A stretch of 64,000 nt of DNA, taken from assembly GCF_003053745.1 (NCBI RefSeq), contig NZ_QAYE01000001.1:248001-312000 (forward strand), given 5' to 3'. Of the stretch, positions 43,115 to 55,489 are shown piece after piece (position 1 is the first letter of the stretch; every line of letters starts with the position of its first letter). Source of the DNA: Sphingomonas faeni (lineage in GTDB: Bacteria; Pseudomonadota; Alphaproteobacteria; Sphingomonadales; Sphingomonadaceae). The notes beneath the pieces are model-generated. The model had not been told where the DNA came from. It worked only from the letters and a program-made list of their open reading frames with translations, and searched no databases. The translations under genes were made by a program, and so were the position numbers.

Positions 43115-43951
43115 TCAGCGTCCGAGCGTGGCTTCAGCCTTGGCAAGGTGCAAACGTTCCACCATCTGGCCATCGAGGCGGATAGCACCCTTATCGGCAT
43201 TCTCCGGTTTCGCGAACGCCGCCACGACGTTGCGGGCCCATGCCAATTCCTCCTCGCTCGGCCCGAAGCCGGCGTTGGCAGCATCGATCTGCGACGGGTG
43301 GATCAGCGTCTTGCCGTCGAACCCGAGCGTTGCTCCTTGCGCGCACTCGGCGGCGAAGCGGGGCGGGTCGTCCAGCGCGTTGCAGACGCCGTCGAGTGCG
43401 ACGATGCCGGCGGCGCGGGCGGCCATGATCGTTGCGGTGAGCGCAGGGATCAGCGGCATGCGATCGGTGCCGAGCCGGCAGCGCATCTCCTTGGCGAGGT
43501 CGTTGGTGCCGACGACCAGCGCGGTGAGGCGCGTTTCGGCTGCTGCTGCGGAGAGGGCGGGGAGGGCGAGGATGGCGGCGCAGGTCTCGATCATTGCCCA
43601 GATTGGTGGGCCGTCTTCGCCTAGCGATGCGCGGACCGTGAGCAAGTCGGCGACCGATGAGACCTTGGGGACAAGCACCGCTGCTAAACCTACCGCGCGG
43701 ATCGCCGCGATGTCGTCGGCATACCAGGGGGTATCTAGGCCGTTGACCCTGACTACCAGTTCGCGCTCGTCGAACCCGCCTTCGCGGACCGCCTCGATGA
43801 CGCGGTCCCGTGCTGCGGCCTTTTCGTCAGGAGCTACGGCGTCTTCCAGGTCGAGGATGACGACGTCGCAATCGAGCGTCCGCGCCTTGTCGATGGCGCG
43901 GGCGTTCGAGGCGGGCATGTAGAGCGCGCTGCGGCGGCGTCTGGTCGTCAT
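43115..43951 (-). CDS. CoA ester lyase (HpcH/HpaI, CitE-like)
   Basis: This 278-residue TIM-barrel protein of the citrate-lyase beta/malyl-CoA lyase family has the motif RRRRSALYMPASNARAI at its start, acidic metal site LDLEDAV (33-39), and the GTNDLAKEMRCRLG and HPSQIDAANAGF segments. CitE-like stand-alone proteins cleave citramalyl-CoA or malyl-CoA; no citrate-lyase alpha or gamma genes are nearby. It follows pgm by 18 bp and so rides in the glycogen operon, for no obvious metabolic reason. Confidence 0.87.
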   Translation of the reverse strand: MTTRRRRSALYMPASNARAIDKARTLDCDVVILDLEDAVAPDEKAAARDRVIEAVREGGFDERELVVRVNGLDTPWYADDIAAIRAVGLAAVLVPKVSSVADLLTVRASLGEDGPPIWAMIETCAAILALPALSAAAAETRLTALVVGTNDLAKEMRCRLGTDRMPLIPALTATIMAARAAGIVALDGVCNALDDPPRFAAECAQGATLGFDGKTLIHPSQIDAANAGFGPSEEELAWARNVVAAFAKPENADKGAIRLDGQMVERLHLAKAEATLGR

Positions 43952-43969
43952 GCTAGCGGCCGTCGCGGA

Positions 43970-47031
<3,062 letters not shown>

Positions 47032-47032
47032 C

Positions 47033-47232
47033 AAATCCTCCCCGGCACGGGGAGGGGGACCATGCATCGCATGGTGGAGGGGGGCTTCCGCAGACGGTTC
47101 GCCCTCGATCGCAGGCGGTACGCTTGCGTTGACGGCCGGTACTCTCGCGGTCGCAGACGGTACGATTGCGGTGAGCCCCCTCCACCCTTCGCCGATGGCG
47201 AACGGTCCCCCTCCCCGTGCCGGGGAGGATTT
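47033..47232. repeat. 200-bp inverted repeat between glgC and glgA (AAATCCTCC family)
   Basis: AAATCCTCCCCGGCACGGGG at the left is inverted at the right, ending GGGGAGGATTT. Inner arms GGTGGAGGGG and CCCCTCCACC also pair. It is longer than its relatives because the loop holds a tandem repeat (47095-47178). The left end provides the glgA RBS. Confidence 0.92.
47095..47178. repeat. four 21-bp tandem units inside the palindrome
   Basis: Units start at 47095, 47116, 47137 and 47158. Each begins CGGT(A/T)C and shares a following GC-rich core ending in GCG-rich sequence. The spacing is exactly 21 bp in each step, while the sequence of the units has diverged. Confidence 0.75.
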
Positions 47233-47242
47233 GCGTTGGTCA

Positions 47243-48505
47243 TCACGTCGCCAGCCGGTCGATCATGGATTTGGTTACCAGCACTACGCCGTTGTCGGTG
47301 CGGCGGAAGCGTTGGGCGTCGGATTCCGCGTCCTCGCCTACGATCAGGCCGTCGGGGATTTCGACGCCGCGATCGACCACTACCTTCGACAGGCGCGCGC
47401 CGCGGCCGATCACGCAGTGCGGGAGGATCACCGCTTGATCCAGCATCGAGTAGCTGTGCGCGCGCGTGCCTGTGAAGATCAGGCTGCGATGGATCGAGGA
47501 GCCGGAGATGATGCAGTCACCGGAGACCAGCGACGACACCGCCTCGCCGCGGCGGCCGTCGTCGGCGTGAACGAACTTTGCGGGTGGCGTGACCTCGGAA
47601 TAGGTCCAGAGCGGCCAGCTGCGGTCGTAGAGGTCGAGCTTGGGCACCACGTCGGTGAGGTCGATATTCGCCTCCCAATAGGCGTCGACCGTGCCGACAT
47701 CGCGCCAATAGGCCTCGACCTCGAGCCCCGAGCGGACGCAGCTGTCCGAGAAGCGATGCGCGACCGCCTTGCCGTTTTTCACGAGGTACGGGATGATGTC
47801 CTTGCCGAAATCGCGCGACGATCCGGGGGTTGCGGAGTCGCGACGAAGCTCCTCGAACAGCAGCTTGGTCGTGAAGACGTAGATCCCCATCGATGCCAGC
47901 GCGATGTCCGGGTTGCCGGGGATCGCGGGCGGATCGGCGGGCTTCTCGACGAACGCGGTGACGTTGTCGTGCTCATCGACGGCCATTACGCCGAAGCCGA
48001 CCGCTTCCATTCGCGGCACTTCGAGGCAGGCGATGGTGACGTCCGCGCCGGTCTCGCAATGCTGTTGCAGGATCAGCTCGTAATCCATCTTGTAGATGTG
48101 GTCGCCGGCCAGGATGACCATGTATTCGGGCGCGTGGCTCTCGATGATATCGATGTTCTGGTAGACCGCGTCGGCGGTGCCTTCGTACCATTGGAACTCG
48201 CTGATCCGCTGCGAGGCGGGCAGGATGTCGAAGCTCTCGTTGCGTTCCGAGCGCAGGAAGTTCCAGCCGCTCTGGAGATGGCGGATCAGCGAATGCGCCT
48301 TGTACTGCGTCGCGACGCCGATCCGGCGGATGCCCGAGTTGATCGCGTTGGACAGCGCGAAATCGATGATGCGCGCCTTGCCGCCGAAATACACCGCGGG
48401 TTTCGCGCGCGTATCGGTCAGCTCCATCAGGCGACTGCCGCGGCCGCCGGCCAGCACATACGCCATCGCGTCGCGCGCCAATGGCTGTCCCCGCCGTTCC
48501 ACCAT
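47243..48505 (-). CDS. glgC: glucose-1-phosphate adenylyltransferase
   Basis: This 420-residue enzyme makes ADP-glucose, the controlled step of bacterial glycogen synthesis. The nucleotide site is [17 protein letters not shown] with Arg24, followed by [19 protein letters not shown] and the sugar-phosphate loop with FVEKP. The C-terminal left-handed beta-helix, about 300-420, contains the usual hexapeptide-like VIGRGARL turns and the allosteric surface. The RBS GGGAG lies nine bases before the ATG. Confidence 0.96.
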   Translation of the reverse strand: MVERRGQPLARDAMAYVLAGGRGSRLMELTDTRAKPAVYFGGKARIIDFALSNAINSGIRRIGVATQYKAHSLIRHLQSGWNFLRSERNESFDILPASQRISEFQWYEGTADAVYQNIDIIESHAPEYMVILAGDHIYKMDYELILQQHCETGADVTIACLEVPRMEAVGFGVMAVDEHDNVTAFVEKPADPPAIPGNPDIALASMGIYVFTTKLLFEELRRDSATPGSSRDFGKDIIPYLVKNGKAVAHRFSDSCVRSGLEVEAYWRDVGTVDAYWEANIDLTDVVPKLDLYDRSWPLWTYSEVTPPAKFVHADDGRRGEAVSSLVSGDCIISGSSIHRSLIFTGTRAHSYSMLDQAVILPHCVIGRGARLSKVVVDRGVEIPDGLIVGEDAESDAQRFRRTDNGVVLVTKSMIDRLAT

Positions 48506-48592
48506 GTCCGTCTCTCCCTAATATTCAGCAGTATAACGCGCCGTCACCCGCCGGTTGTTCCGTCGTTGCGCCGGATCGGTCTTCGAACTCGA

Positions 48593-50755
48593 TCAGCCTT
48601 CGTATTCGAGCATGATCGTCGCCAGCGGCGGCAGCGTGACCCAGGCCGCGCCGTCCTTCGCGACGACGCCACCGAGATTGCCGAGCCCGCTGCCCCAATA
48701 GTCGTGCGCGTCGCTGTTGATGATCTCGCACCAGCGGCCGTCGAGCGGCAGCGGTACGCGGTAGGGTGCGCGGGCGATCGGCGTCATGTTGGCGACGATC
48801 GCGATCGGCTTCGCGCCGGGGGCCTTGCGCAACCACGCGAACACCGAATTGGCGGCGTCGTCGGCGACCAGCCACTCGAAGCCCTCCGCCTCGCAGTCGC
48901 GCGCGTGCAGCGCCGGCTTCTCGCGGTAGACGGTGTTGAGGTCGCGGACGAGATTGCGGATGCCCTCATGGCTGCGGCTGTTGCGCAGGTCCCAGTCGAG
49001 CGCGCGGGCTTCCGACCATTCGCGGCGCTGCGCGAACTCCTGCCCCATGAAGAGCAGCTTCTTGCCCGGATAGCCCCACATGAACGCGTAATACGCGCGC
49101 AAGTTTGCGAATTGCTGCCAGTCGTCGCCGGGCATCTTGGTGAGCAGCGAACCCTTGCCGTGGACGACCTCGTCATGGCTGAGCGGCAGGACGAAATTCT
49201 CGCTGAACGCGTAGACGAGGCCGAAATTGATCTCGCCGTGATGGTGCTTCCGGTGCAGCGGATCGCGCGCCATGTACTGGAGCGTGTCGTGCATGAAGCC
49301 CATGTTCCACTTGAACCCGAACCCCAAGCCGCCGCTCTTGCCGTCGTCGCTCACCGGCGCCGAGACGCCCGGCCAGGAGGTCGATTCCTCGGCGATCGTG
49401 AAGACGCCGGGGTGCTGGCCGTAGATCTCGCGGTTCATGTCGCGCAAGAAAGCGACCGCCTCCCAGTTCTCGCGGCCGCCGTCCTCGTTGGGGATCCATT
49501 CACCGCTTTTGCGCGAGTAATCGCGGTACAGCATCGACGCGACCGCATCCACGCGCAGGCCGTCGATATGATAGCGTTTGGCCCAGAACAGCGCGTTGTT
49601 GACGAGGAACGACGTCACTTCGCGCCGCCCGAAATTGTAGATCGCGGTGTTCCAGTCGGGGTGGAAGCCGAGCCGCGGATCCTCGTGTTCGTAGAGCGCG
49701 GTGCCGTCGAACTTCGCCAGCCCGAACGCGTCGGTCGGGAAATGCGCGGGGACCCAGTCGAGCAGCACGCCGATCCCGGCGAGATGCGCGCCATCGACGA
49801 ACCGCGCGAAGCCATCGACGTCGCCGAAGCGCGCGGAGGGCGCGTAGAGACCGGTGGTCTGGTAGCCCCAGCTCGGGTCGTACGGGTGTTCGCTGATCGG
49901 CAGGAATTCGATGTGCGTGAAGCCCATCTCGACCACGTAGGGGATCAAGCGGTCGGCGAGCGCGTCCCAGGTCAGGAACCAGCCGTCGGCGTCGCGGTCC
50001 CAGGAGCCGGCGTGAACCTCGTAGATGCTGATCGGCACGCGGCGTGGATCGACCGACGACCAGTGTTTGCGGTGATCGGTGTCGGCCCAGTCGTGCGCGA
50101 GCTTGCGCGTGATCGAGGCGTTGGCGGGGCGGAGTTCGGCCGCGAACGCGAACGGGTCGGCCTTGAGCGGCTGCAACTGGCCGTCGGGGCCGACGATCTC
50201 GAACTTGTAGGCGCGGTATTCGGCGATGTCGGGGATGAAGATCTCCCACACGCCGACGTCGCCGCGCTTGCGCATCGCGTGGCGGCGGCCGTCCCAGTCG
50301 TTGAAGTCGCCGACCACCGACACGCGCTGCGCGTTGGGGGCCCAGAGCGCGAAGTGGACGCCGTGCGCGCCTTCGTGCTCGATCAGGTGGGCGCCCATCT
50401 TGTCGTGGAGGCGGCGGTGCGTGCCCTCCGCCATCAGCAAATCGTCGATCGGGCCGAGTACGGGACCGAAGCTGTACGGGTCGGTGACCCACCACGAGGT
50501 GTCGCCCGCCTCCGCATGGTATTTCACTGGCTGTTGCGTGCCGTCGATCGGACCCTCGAACAGGCCGCGATCGTCGATGCGGGGGAGGGTGCCGAGCGCG
50601 GTGCCGTCGAGCGCGTGCGCCTCCGCCGTGTCCGCACCGGGCAGCCAGACACGCGCGAACACGCCGGTCGGGCCGCTGTGGACGCCGAGCAGCGAGAACG
50701 GATCGTCGTGACGCCCTTCCAGCAGGGCAACGATGGCGCCTTCGGGTGGCTTCAC
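48593..50755 (-). CDS. glgB: 1,4-alpha-glucan branching enzyme
   Basis: This 720-residue GH13 enzyme introduces alpha-1,6 branches. An N-terminal CBM48 region precedes the TIM barrel, which holds the nucleophile Asp in DGLRVDAVASM, the acid Glu in FTIAEEST, and the third Asp in PLSHDEVVHGK. The frame opens upstream inside glgP; the GTG at 50755 overlaps the glgP stop (GTGA) and gives the normal length. The operon order glgP, glgB, glgC, glgA, pgm is tight, with an 87-bp gap to glgC. Confidence 0.94.
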   Translation of the reverse strand: MKPPEGAIVALLEGRHDDPFSLLGVHSGPTGVFARVWLPGADTAEAHALDGTALGTLPRIDDRGLFEGPIDGTQQPVKYHAEAGDTSWWVTDPYSFGPVLGPIDDLLMAEGTHRRLHDKMGAHLIEHEGAHGVHFALWAPNAQRVSVVGDFNDWDGRRHAMRKRGDVGVWEIFIPDIAEYRAYKFEIVGPDGQLQPLKADPFAFAAELRPANASITRKLAHDWADTDHRKHWSSVDPRRVPISIYEVHAGSWDRDADGWFLTWDALADRLIPYVVEMGFTHIEFLPISEHPYDPSWGYQTTGLYAPSARFGDVDGFARFVDGAHLAGIGVLLDWVPAHFPTDAFGLAKFDGTALYEHEDPRLGFHPDWNTAIYNFGRREVTSFLVNNALFWAKRYHIDGLRVDAVASMLYRDYSRKSGEWIPNEDGGRENWEAVAFLRDMNREIYGQHPGVFTIAEESTSWPGVSAPVSDDGKSGGLGFGFKWNMGFMHDTLQYMARDPLHRKHHHGEINFGLVYAFSENFVLPLSHDEVVHGKGSLLTKMPGDDWQQFANLRAYYAFMWGYPGKKLLFMGQEFAQRREWSEARALDWDLRNSRSHEGIRNLVRDLNTVYREKPALHARDCEAEGFEWLVADDAANSVFAWLRKAPGAKPIAIVANMTPIARAPYRVPLPLDGRWCEIINSDAHDYWGSGLGNLGGVVAKDGAAWVTLPPLATIMLEYEG

Positions 50756-53193
50756 ATCACCGTCCAGATCTCGCGCGCATATTCGCGGATCGTGCGGTCG
50801 GACGAGAACCAGCCGACCCGCGCGACGTTGCGGACGGTCGAGGCGACCCATGCGTCGCGGTCGTTCCAGCGCGTGTCGACCGCGCGCTGGGCGGTGGCAT
50901 AGCTATCGAAATCGGCGGCGAGCATGAACCAGTCGCCCTCGTACAGCCCGCCCATCAGCCCGGCATAGCGCGTCTTGTCGTCAGGCGAGAACACGCCGGA
51001 CGCGATCGCGGAGACCGCCTGGCGGAGTTCGTTCGAGCCGTCGATGACGCTGCGCGGATCGTAGCCGTTGGCGCGCTTCGCCTCGACCTCGTCCGCGGTC
51101 ATGCCGAAGATGAAGATGTTGTCGTCGCCGACGCGGTCCTTGATCTCGATATTCGCGCCGTCGAGCGTGCCGATCGTCAGCGCGCCGTTCATCGCGAACT
51201 TCATGTTGCCGGTGCCCGACGCCTCGAGTCCGGCGGTCGAGATCTGTTCGCTCAGATCGGCGGCGGGGATGATCTTCTCCGCCAGCGACACGTTGTAATT
51301 GGGCAGGAACGCGACCTTGAGCAGGCCACCGACCGACGGATCGGCGTTGATCCGGCGCGCGACGTCATTCGCCAGTTTGATGACGAGTTTGGCGTTGTGA
51401 TAGCTAGACGCCGCCTTGCCCGCGAACAGCTTCACGCGAGGCGTCCAGTCTCGCTCCGGATGGCTGCGGATCTGGTCGTAGAGCGCGACGGTCTCGATGA
51501 TGTTGAGCAACTGGCGCTTATACTCGTGGATGCGCTTGATCTGGACGTCGAACATCGCGTCGGGGTCGATGCGGAGCCCCATCGTCTCCTTGATGTGATT
51601 AGCCAGTGCCACCTTGTTCGAACGCTTCACGTTCGAAAAGCGCTCCCTGAAACCGGAATCGTCGGCGAAAACATCCAGATCGACGAGCTTTTCCGCATCG
51701 TCGAGGAAGCCGTCGCCGATCGCATCGCGGATCAGCGTGGTGAGGCCGGGGTTGCACTGCTGGAGCCAGCGACGCGGCGTTATGCCGTTGGTCTTGTTGT
51801 TGATCCGCGTCGGGTAGAGTTTGTGGAGATCAGCGAAGACCGTCTTCTTCATCAGCTGCGTATGCAGCGCGGCGACGCCGTTGACGCTATGCGAGCCGGC
51901 AAAGGCGAGGTTCGCCATCCGCACGCGCCGTTCGCCACCCTCGTCGATCAGGCTGATCGCGGCGATCGCGCGGTCGTCGATGCCGTCCGTGCCACGCGCC
52001 TCACGCAGCAGCTTGGCGTTGATCGCGTAGACGATCTGCATGTGCCGCGGGAGCAGCCGCTCGAACAGCGGCAGCGGCCAGCTCTCCAGCGCCTCGGGCA
52101 GCAGGGTGTGGTTGGTATAGCCGAAGGTGGCGCGCGTGATCTTCCACGCCTCGTCGAACGCGAATTCGTGGTGGTCGATCAGCAGGCGCATGAGCTCGGC
52201 AACCGATACCGCGGGGTGGGTGTCGTTGAGCTGGATGGCGGCCTTGTCGGGTAGCGTGCGGATGTCGCCGAAATACTGAATGTGGCGGCGGACGATGTCC
52301 TGGATCGACGCGGACGAGAAGAAATACTCCTGGCGCAGGCGGAGTTCCTGGCCGGCAGCGGTGGAGTCGTTGGGGTAGAGGACGCGGGTGAGTGTCTCGG
52401 CGCGCGTCTGATCGGCAAGCGCACCCGAGAAATCGCCAGCGTTGAAGCGGTCGAGCTTGATCGGATCGAACGCGCTGGCGGTCCAGAGGCGGAGCGTGTT
52501 GACGTGTTTGCCGCGCCAGCCGACCACGGGGGTATCGACGGCAGTGGCCTCGACCGCTTCGGACGGGCTCCAGTGAACCTGACCCCCTTCGGTTACCGTC
52601 ACTTCGCCGCCGAAGCCGACGAAATAGGCGCTCTCGCGGCGTTCGAATTCCCAGGGGTTGCCGTGCGCGAGCCAGTTCTCCGGCATCTCGACCTGCCAGC
52701 CATCGTCGATCCGCTGGCGGAACATGCCGTTCACGTAGCGGATGCCGTAGCCGTAGGCGGGCAGCGCGAGGCTTGCCATGCTCTCCATGAAGCAGGCGGC
52801 GAGCCGGCCGAGGCCGCCATTGCCGAGCGCCGCGTCGGGTTCGATCTCTTCGAGTTCGGCGAGGTCGACGCCGTGGAGCTTCAGCGCCTGCGTGACCTCG
52901 TCGTTGCGCTGAAGGTTGGTCACCGCGTCGCGCAGCAGGCGGCCGATCAGAAATTCGAGGCTGAGATAATAGACGCGCTTGGCGCCGGCCGCGTGCGCCG
53001 CCTTGGTGGACGCCATCCAGCGTTCGACGATGTCGTTACGGACGGTCAGGATCGTCGCGGCGAGCCAGTCATGGGGGCGGGCGGCCTGCGCATCCTTGCC
53101 GATGCGGTGGACCAGCGTGTCTAGGATCGAGTCGGCCAGATCCTGGATGACGGGTGCTTGAACGGGCGGCTGTACGGCAGGATCTGAGGTCAC
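50752..53193 (-). CDS. glgP: glycogen/alpha-glucan phosphorylase
   Basis: This 813-residue GT35 enzyme releases glucose 1-phosphate from glycogen. Typical blocks are KRVYYLSLEFLIGRLL, ALGNGGLGRLAACFMESMA in two parts, KVAFLPNYNVSLAEKIIPAADLSEQIS by segments, and the PLP Lys in GTGNMKFAMNG. It is the first gene of the glycogen operon and starts with GTG. A vegetative-like promoter lies just upstream, between it and tRNA-Tyr. Confidence 0.95.
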   Translation of the reverse strand: MTSDPAVQPPVQAPVIQDLADSILDTLVHRIGKDAQAARPHDWLAATILTVRNDIVERWMASTKAAHAAGAKRVYYLSLEFLIGRLLRDAVTNLQRNDEVTQALKLHGVDLAELEEIEPDAALGNGGLGRLAACFMESMASLALPAYGYGIRYVNGMFRQRIDDGWQVEMPENWLAHGNPWEFERRESAYFVGFGGEVTVTEGGQVHWSPSEAVEATAVDTPVVGWRGKHVNTLRLWTASAFDPIKLDRFNAGDFSGALADQTRAETLTRVLYPNDSTAAGQELRLRQEYFFSSASIQDIVRRHIQYFGDIRTLPDKAAIQLNDTHPAVSVAELMRLLIDHHEFAFDEAWKITRATFGYTNHTLLPEALESWPLPLFERLLPRHMQIVYAINAKLLREARGTDGIDDRAIAAISLIDEGGERRVRMANLAFAGSHSVNGVAALHTQLMKKTVFADLHKLYPTRINNKTNGITPRRWLQQCNPGLTTLIRDAIGDGFLDDAEKLVDLDVFADDSGFRERFSNVKRSNKVALANHIKETMGLRIDPDAMFDVQIKRIHEYKRQLLNIIETVALYDQIRSHPERDWTPRVKLFAGKAASSYHNAKLVIKLANDVARRINADPSVGGLLKVAFLPNYNVSLAEKIIPAADLSEQISTAGLEASGTGNMKFAMNGALTIGTLDGANIEIKDRVGDDNIFIFGMTADEVEAKRANGYDPRSVIDGSNELRQAVSAIASGVFSPDDKTRYAGLMGGLYEGDWFMLAADFDSYATAQRAVDTRWNDRDAWVASTVRNVARVGWFSSDRTIREYAREIWTVM

Positions 53194-53223
53194 GCGGTTT
53201 CCGAAATCGTTACGGTCGCGGCG

Positions 53224-53251
53224 ATCCTAGCCTCCCGCGAGCCGATGTCAC
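53224..53251 (-). promoter_or_regulatory. predicted glycogen operon promoter
   Basis: On the minus strand GTGACA (53251-53246), 16 nt, TAGGAT (53229-53224). Five of six bases of the -35 and four of six of the -10 match the vegetative consensus. The glgP GTG is about 30 nt downstream. Confidence 0.42.
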
Positions 53252-53333
53252 GCGGACTTCCTTCCCGTGCAGGAAAAGAATGTTGCCGATCAATGCTTTG
53301 AATTTGGGATGATCCATCACCGCGCTGGGGCGG

Positions 53334-53420
53334 TGGTGGACAGGGTAGGGTTCGAACCTACGTAGGAGAAACTCCGGCAGATTTACAGTCTGCTGCCTTT
53401 AACCACTCGGCCACCTGTCC
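53334..53420 (-). tRNA. tRNA-Tyr (GTA)
   Basis: On the minus strand the acceptor GGACAGG pairs with CCTGTCC. The anticodon loop is CTGTAAA with anticodon GTA. A long variable arm (class II) and a T arm with GGTTCGAACC are present. The 3' CCA is encoded (53334-53336). There is no intron. Confidence 0.96.
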
Positions 53421-53460
53421 AGGCCGCTTTTGCAAGCGCCGCTCTTTCAAGCGAGGCGGC

Positions 53461-53489
53461 TCAATGGCGAAGCGCGCCCGGTGTGTCAA
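53461..53489 (-). promoter_or_regulatory. predicted tRNA-Tyr promoter
   Basis: On the minus strand a perfect -35 TTGACA (53489-53484), 17-nt spacer, then CATTGA (53466-53461). It lies about 40 nt before the tRNA 5' end. Confidence 0.42.
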
Positions 53490-53581
53490 CGCAGGTTTTG
53501 CGAAGTTTCGTGGTTCATAGTTGCCGCGGGAGCGGAATGCCGACAAGGACGCGGCATACACAGACACGATAGAGAGCGAAT

Positions 53582-54325
53582 ATGGCACGCAAGGGACACA
53601 GGCCGAGCAAGGCACCGGCAGGCCGCCCCCGCTTCTGGGGCAAGCACGCGGTGGGCGCGGCGCTCGCCAATCCGGAGCGCACGGTGCGCAAAATCCTCGG
53701 CACGCGCGAGGCGCTGGCCGGGTTCGACCTGCCCGCCGACGTGCCGGTGACCTATGCCGAGGCGATGGATCTGGCACGGCTGGTGCCGGGCGATGCGCCG
53801 CACCAGGGCGTGGTGATCGAGGTCGAGCCGCTCGAGGACATGTGGCTTGCCGACCTGCTCGAGCATGGCAAGGACGACAATCGCCCGCTGGTGATCCTCG
53901 ACGGGGTGACCGATCCGCATAACGTCGGCGCGATCTTGCGCTCGGCTGCGGCGTTCGATGCGCTGGGGATCATTACGCCGGACCGGAATGCGCCGCCGGA
54001 GTCGGGGACGATCGCGCGGGCGGCTTCGGGTGCGCTTGAGAGCGTGCCTTGGATTCGGGTGGTGAACCTCGCGCGCGCTTTGGAGGAGATTGCGGCGGCG
54101 GGGTTCTGGCGGATCGGGCTGACGGGCCATGCGACGCAGACGCTGTCGGAAGCGATGGGCACGCAGCGGATCGCGATCGTGCTCGGTGCCGAGGGCGAGG
54201 GCATGCGGCAGAATACCGAGCAGCATTGCGACGAGCTGGCGAAACTGCCGATCTCGGAGAAGGTGGAAAGCCTGAACGTCTCGAATGCGGCGGCGATCGC
54301 GCTCTACGCCATCACCACGCGGTAA
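53582..54325 (+). CDS. rlmB: TrmH/RlmB family rRNA 2'-O-methyltransferase
   Basis: This 247-residue SPOUT methyltransferase has an N-terminal substrate-recognition part (WGKHAVGAAL) and the knotted catalytic domain. Motif 1 is DGVTDPHNVGAILRSAAAF with its Asn and Arg (107-125), motif 2 is LGAEGEGMR, and motif 3 is SLNVSNAAAIALY. The likely target is G2251 of 23S rRNA, but related family members methylate other guanosines, so RlmB is a probable, not certain, name. It is divergent from tRNA-Tyr. Confidence 0.88.
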   Translation: MARKGHRPSKAPAGRPRFWGKHAVGAALANPERTVRKILGTREALAGFDLPADVPVTYAEAMDLARLVPGDAPHQGVVIEVEPLEDMWLADLLEHGKDDNRPLVILDGVTDPHNVGAILRSAAAFDALGIITPDRNAPPESGTIARAASGALESVPWIRVVNLARALEEIAAAGFWRIGLTGHATQTLSEAMGTQRIAIVLGAEGEGMRQNTEQHCDELAKLPISEKVESLNVSNAAAIALYAITTR

Positions 54326-54330
54326 AATTA

Positions 54331-54480
54331 CTCCCTCGCCCCTACGGGGAGAGGGAAGGGGCCCGGCGCCCTTGCGGTGGGAAGGGAGAGGGGCGTGAGG
54401 CTCGGGACTTGGATCCCAACGCCCCTCTCCCTTCCGGCGCAAGGGCGCCTCCCTCCCTCTCCCCGTAGGGGCGAGGGACT
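54331..54480. repeat. inverted repeat (CTCCCTCGCCCC type)
   Basis: CTCCCTCGCCCCTACGGGGAGAGGG and GCGCCCTTGCGG are inverted on the right, ending CCCCGTAGGGGCGAGGGA. The inner GGGAGAGGGGCG is also mirrored. It lies between the convergent rlmB and ferredoxin genes. Confidence 0.88.
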
Positions 54481-54487
54481 CGAGAAA

Positions 54488-54805
54488 TCAGTCCTCTTCG
54501 GCGATCCGGACCATCAGGCCATCCAGCCCGTCGGTCAGCTCGATCTGGCACGACAGCCGTGAAAACTCATCCCGATCACTCGTCGAATCGAGCAGATCAT
54601 CCTCGTCCGGCCCCATCGGCTTCAGTTTGGCCGCAAAGTCCGGGTCGACATGGACGTGGCAGGTGGCGCACGAGCAACAGCCGCCGCACAGCGCCAGGAT
54701 CTCGTCGATCCCGGCGTCGCGGATGACTTCCATCACCGAAAGGCCCGCCTCGCCGATGATCTCGCGTTCTTCCCCTTCGCGCGTCACGACGATAAGCTTG
54801 GGCAT
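54488..54805 (-). CDS. 2Fe-2S ferredoxin (adrenodoxin type)
   Basis: This 105-residue ferredoxin has cluster ligands Cys40, Cys46, Cys49 (C-x5-C-x2-C, in [10 protein letters not shown]) and Cys86 (RLSCQIEL). Two additional cysteines, 43 and 44, lie inside the binding loop where Ser or Ala is usual. This class donates electrons to cytochromes P450, dioxygenases or Fe-S assembly; no partner lies beside it, so the acceptor is open. It is divergent from the glycosylase gene with a 60-bp gap. Confidence 0.88.
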   Translation of the reverse strand: MPKLIVVTREGEEREIIGEAGLSVMEVIRDAGIDEILALCGGCCSCATCHVHVDPDFAAKLKPMGPDEDDLLDSTSDRDEFSRLSCQIELTDGLDGLMVRIAEED

Positions 54806-54865
54806 GTCATTCTCCGAAAAACTTCTGCGCGTTCATGCCGTTGCGCGCGCCAGGGATCAAGCATC

Positions 54866-55489
54866 ATGGGCCTGAGCGCAGAGCAACTCGAAACCGCGAT
54901 GGCGGCGTTGTGCGAAATCGAGCCGGCGTTCGCGGTCGCGGTCGGCAATGCCGGCCACCCCGCACCCCGGATCAGCGAGCGCGGCTTCGCGACGTTGCTG
55001 CGGACGATCGTCGGGCAGCAGGTGAGCGTCGCCTCTGCGGCTGCAGTGTGGAACAAGCTCGACGCGGTAGTCGGCGGCGCAGGGGATCCGGCGAAGATCG
55101 CCGCCGCCAGCGACGAATTGCTGAAGAGCGCAGGCCTGTCGCGCCAGAAGCTCGGCTACGCGCGCAGCCTCGCCGACGAGGTGACGAGCGGCCGGCTCGA
55201 CCTGACCGACCTGCCCCAGGACGACGAGGAGGCGATCGCCGCGCTGGTCCGCGTGAAGGGGATCGGTCGCTGGTCGGCAGAGATCTACCTGCTGTTCGCG
55301 GAAGGGCGGACGGACATCTGGCCGGCCGGCGACCTCGCGATCCAGATCGAGGTTGGACGCATTCTCGGCCACGAAACCCGCCCCAGCGAGAAACTGACGC
55401 GCGAAGTGGCGGAGGCCTGGCGCCCGCACCGGGGAGCTGCGGCGATCTTCGCGTGGCATCATTACCAGGCGGACATGAAGGTCATCTGA
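54866..55489 (+). CDS. DNA-3-methyladenine glycosylase (AlkA-type HhH-GPD)
   Basis: This 207-residue helix-hairpin-helix protein has a hairpin [17 protein letters not shown] (about 128-144) followed by the catalytic Asp156 in [24 protein letters not shown] near residue 45 is the conserved QQ loop. It lacks the N-terminal beta domain of E. coli AlkA, so it is the minimal form. It removes alkylated purines in base-excision repair. The ATG at 54866 is chosen because upstream frame lies in the ferredoxin promoter. Confidence 0.88.
   Translation: MGLSAEQLETAMAALCEIEPAFAVAVGNAGHPAPRISERGFATLLRTIVGQQVSVASAAAVWNKLDAVVGGAGDPAKIAAASDELLKSAGLSRQKLGYARSLADEVTSGRLDLTDLPQDDEEAIAALVRVKGIGRWSAEIYLLFAEGRTDIWPAGDLAIQIEVGRILGHETRPSEKLTREVAEAWRPHRGAAAIFAWHHYQADMKVI

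Noticed and set aside
47095..47178. CRISPR array (regular 21-bp units)
   Set aside because: There are no spacers between units, the repeats are degenerate and contiguous, and no cas genes are in the window.
47129..50902. Very long open frame on the plus strand opposite glgC and glgB (over 1200 codons)
   Set aside because: It is antisense to two certain genes and arises from the GC-rich third-position bias; it has no domain and an Arg/Ala/Asp-rich shadow composition.
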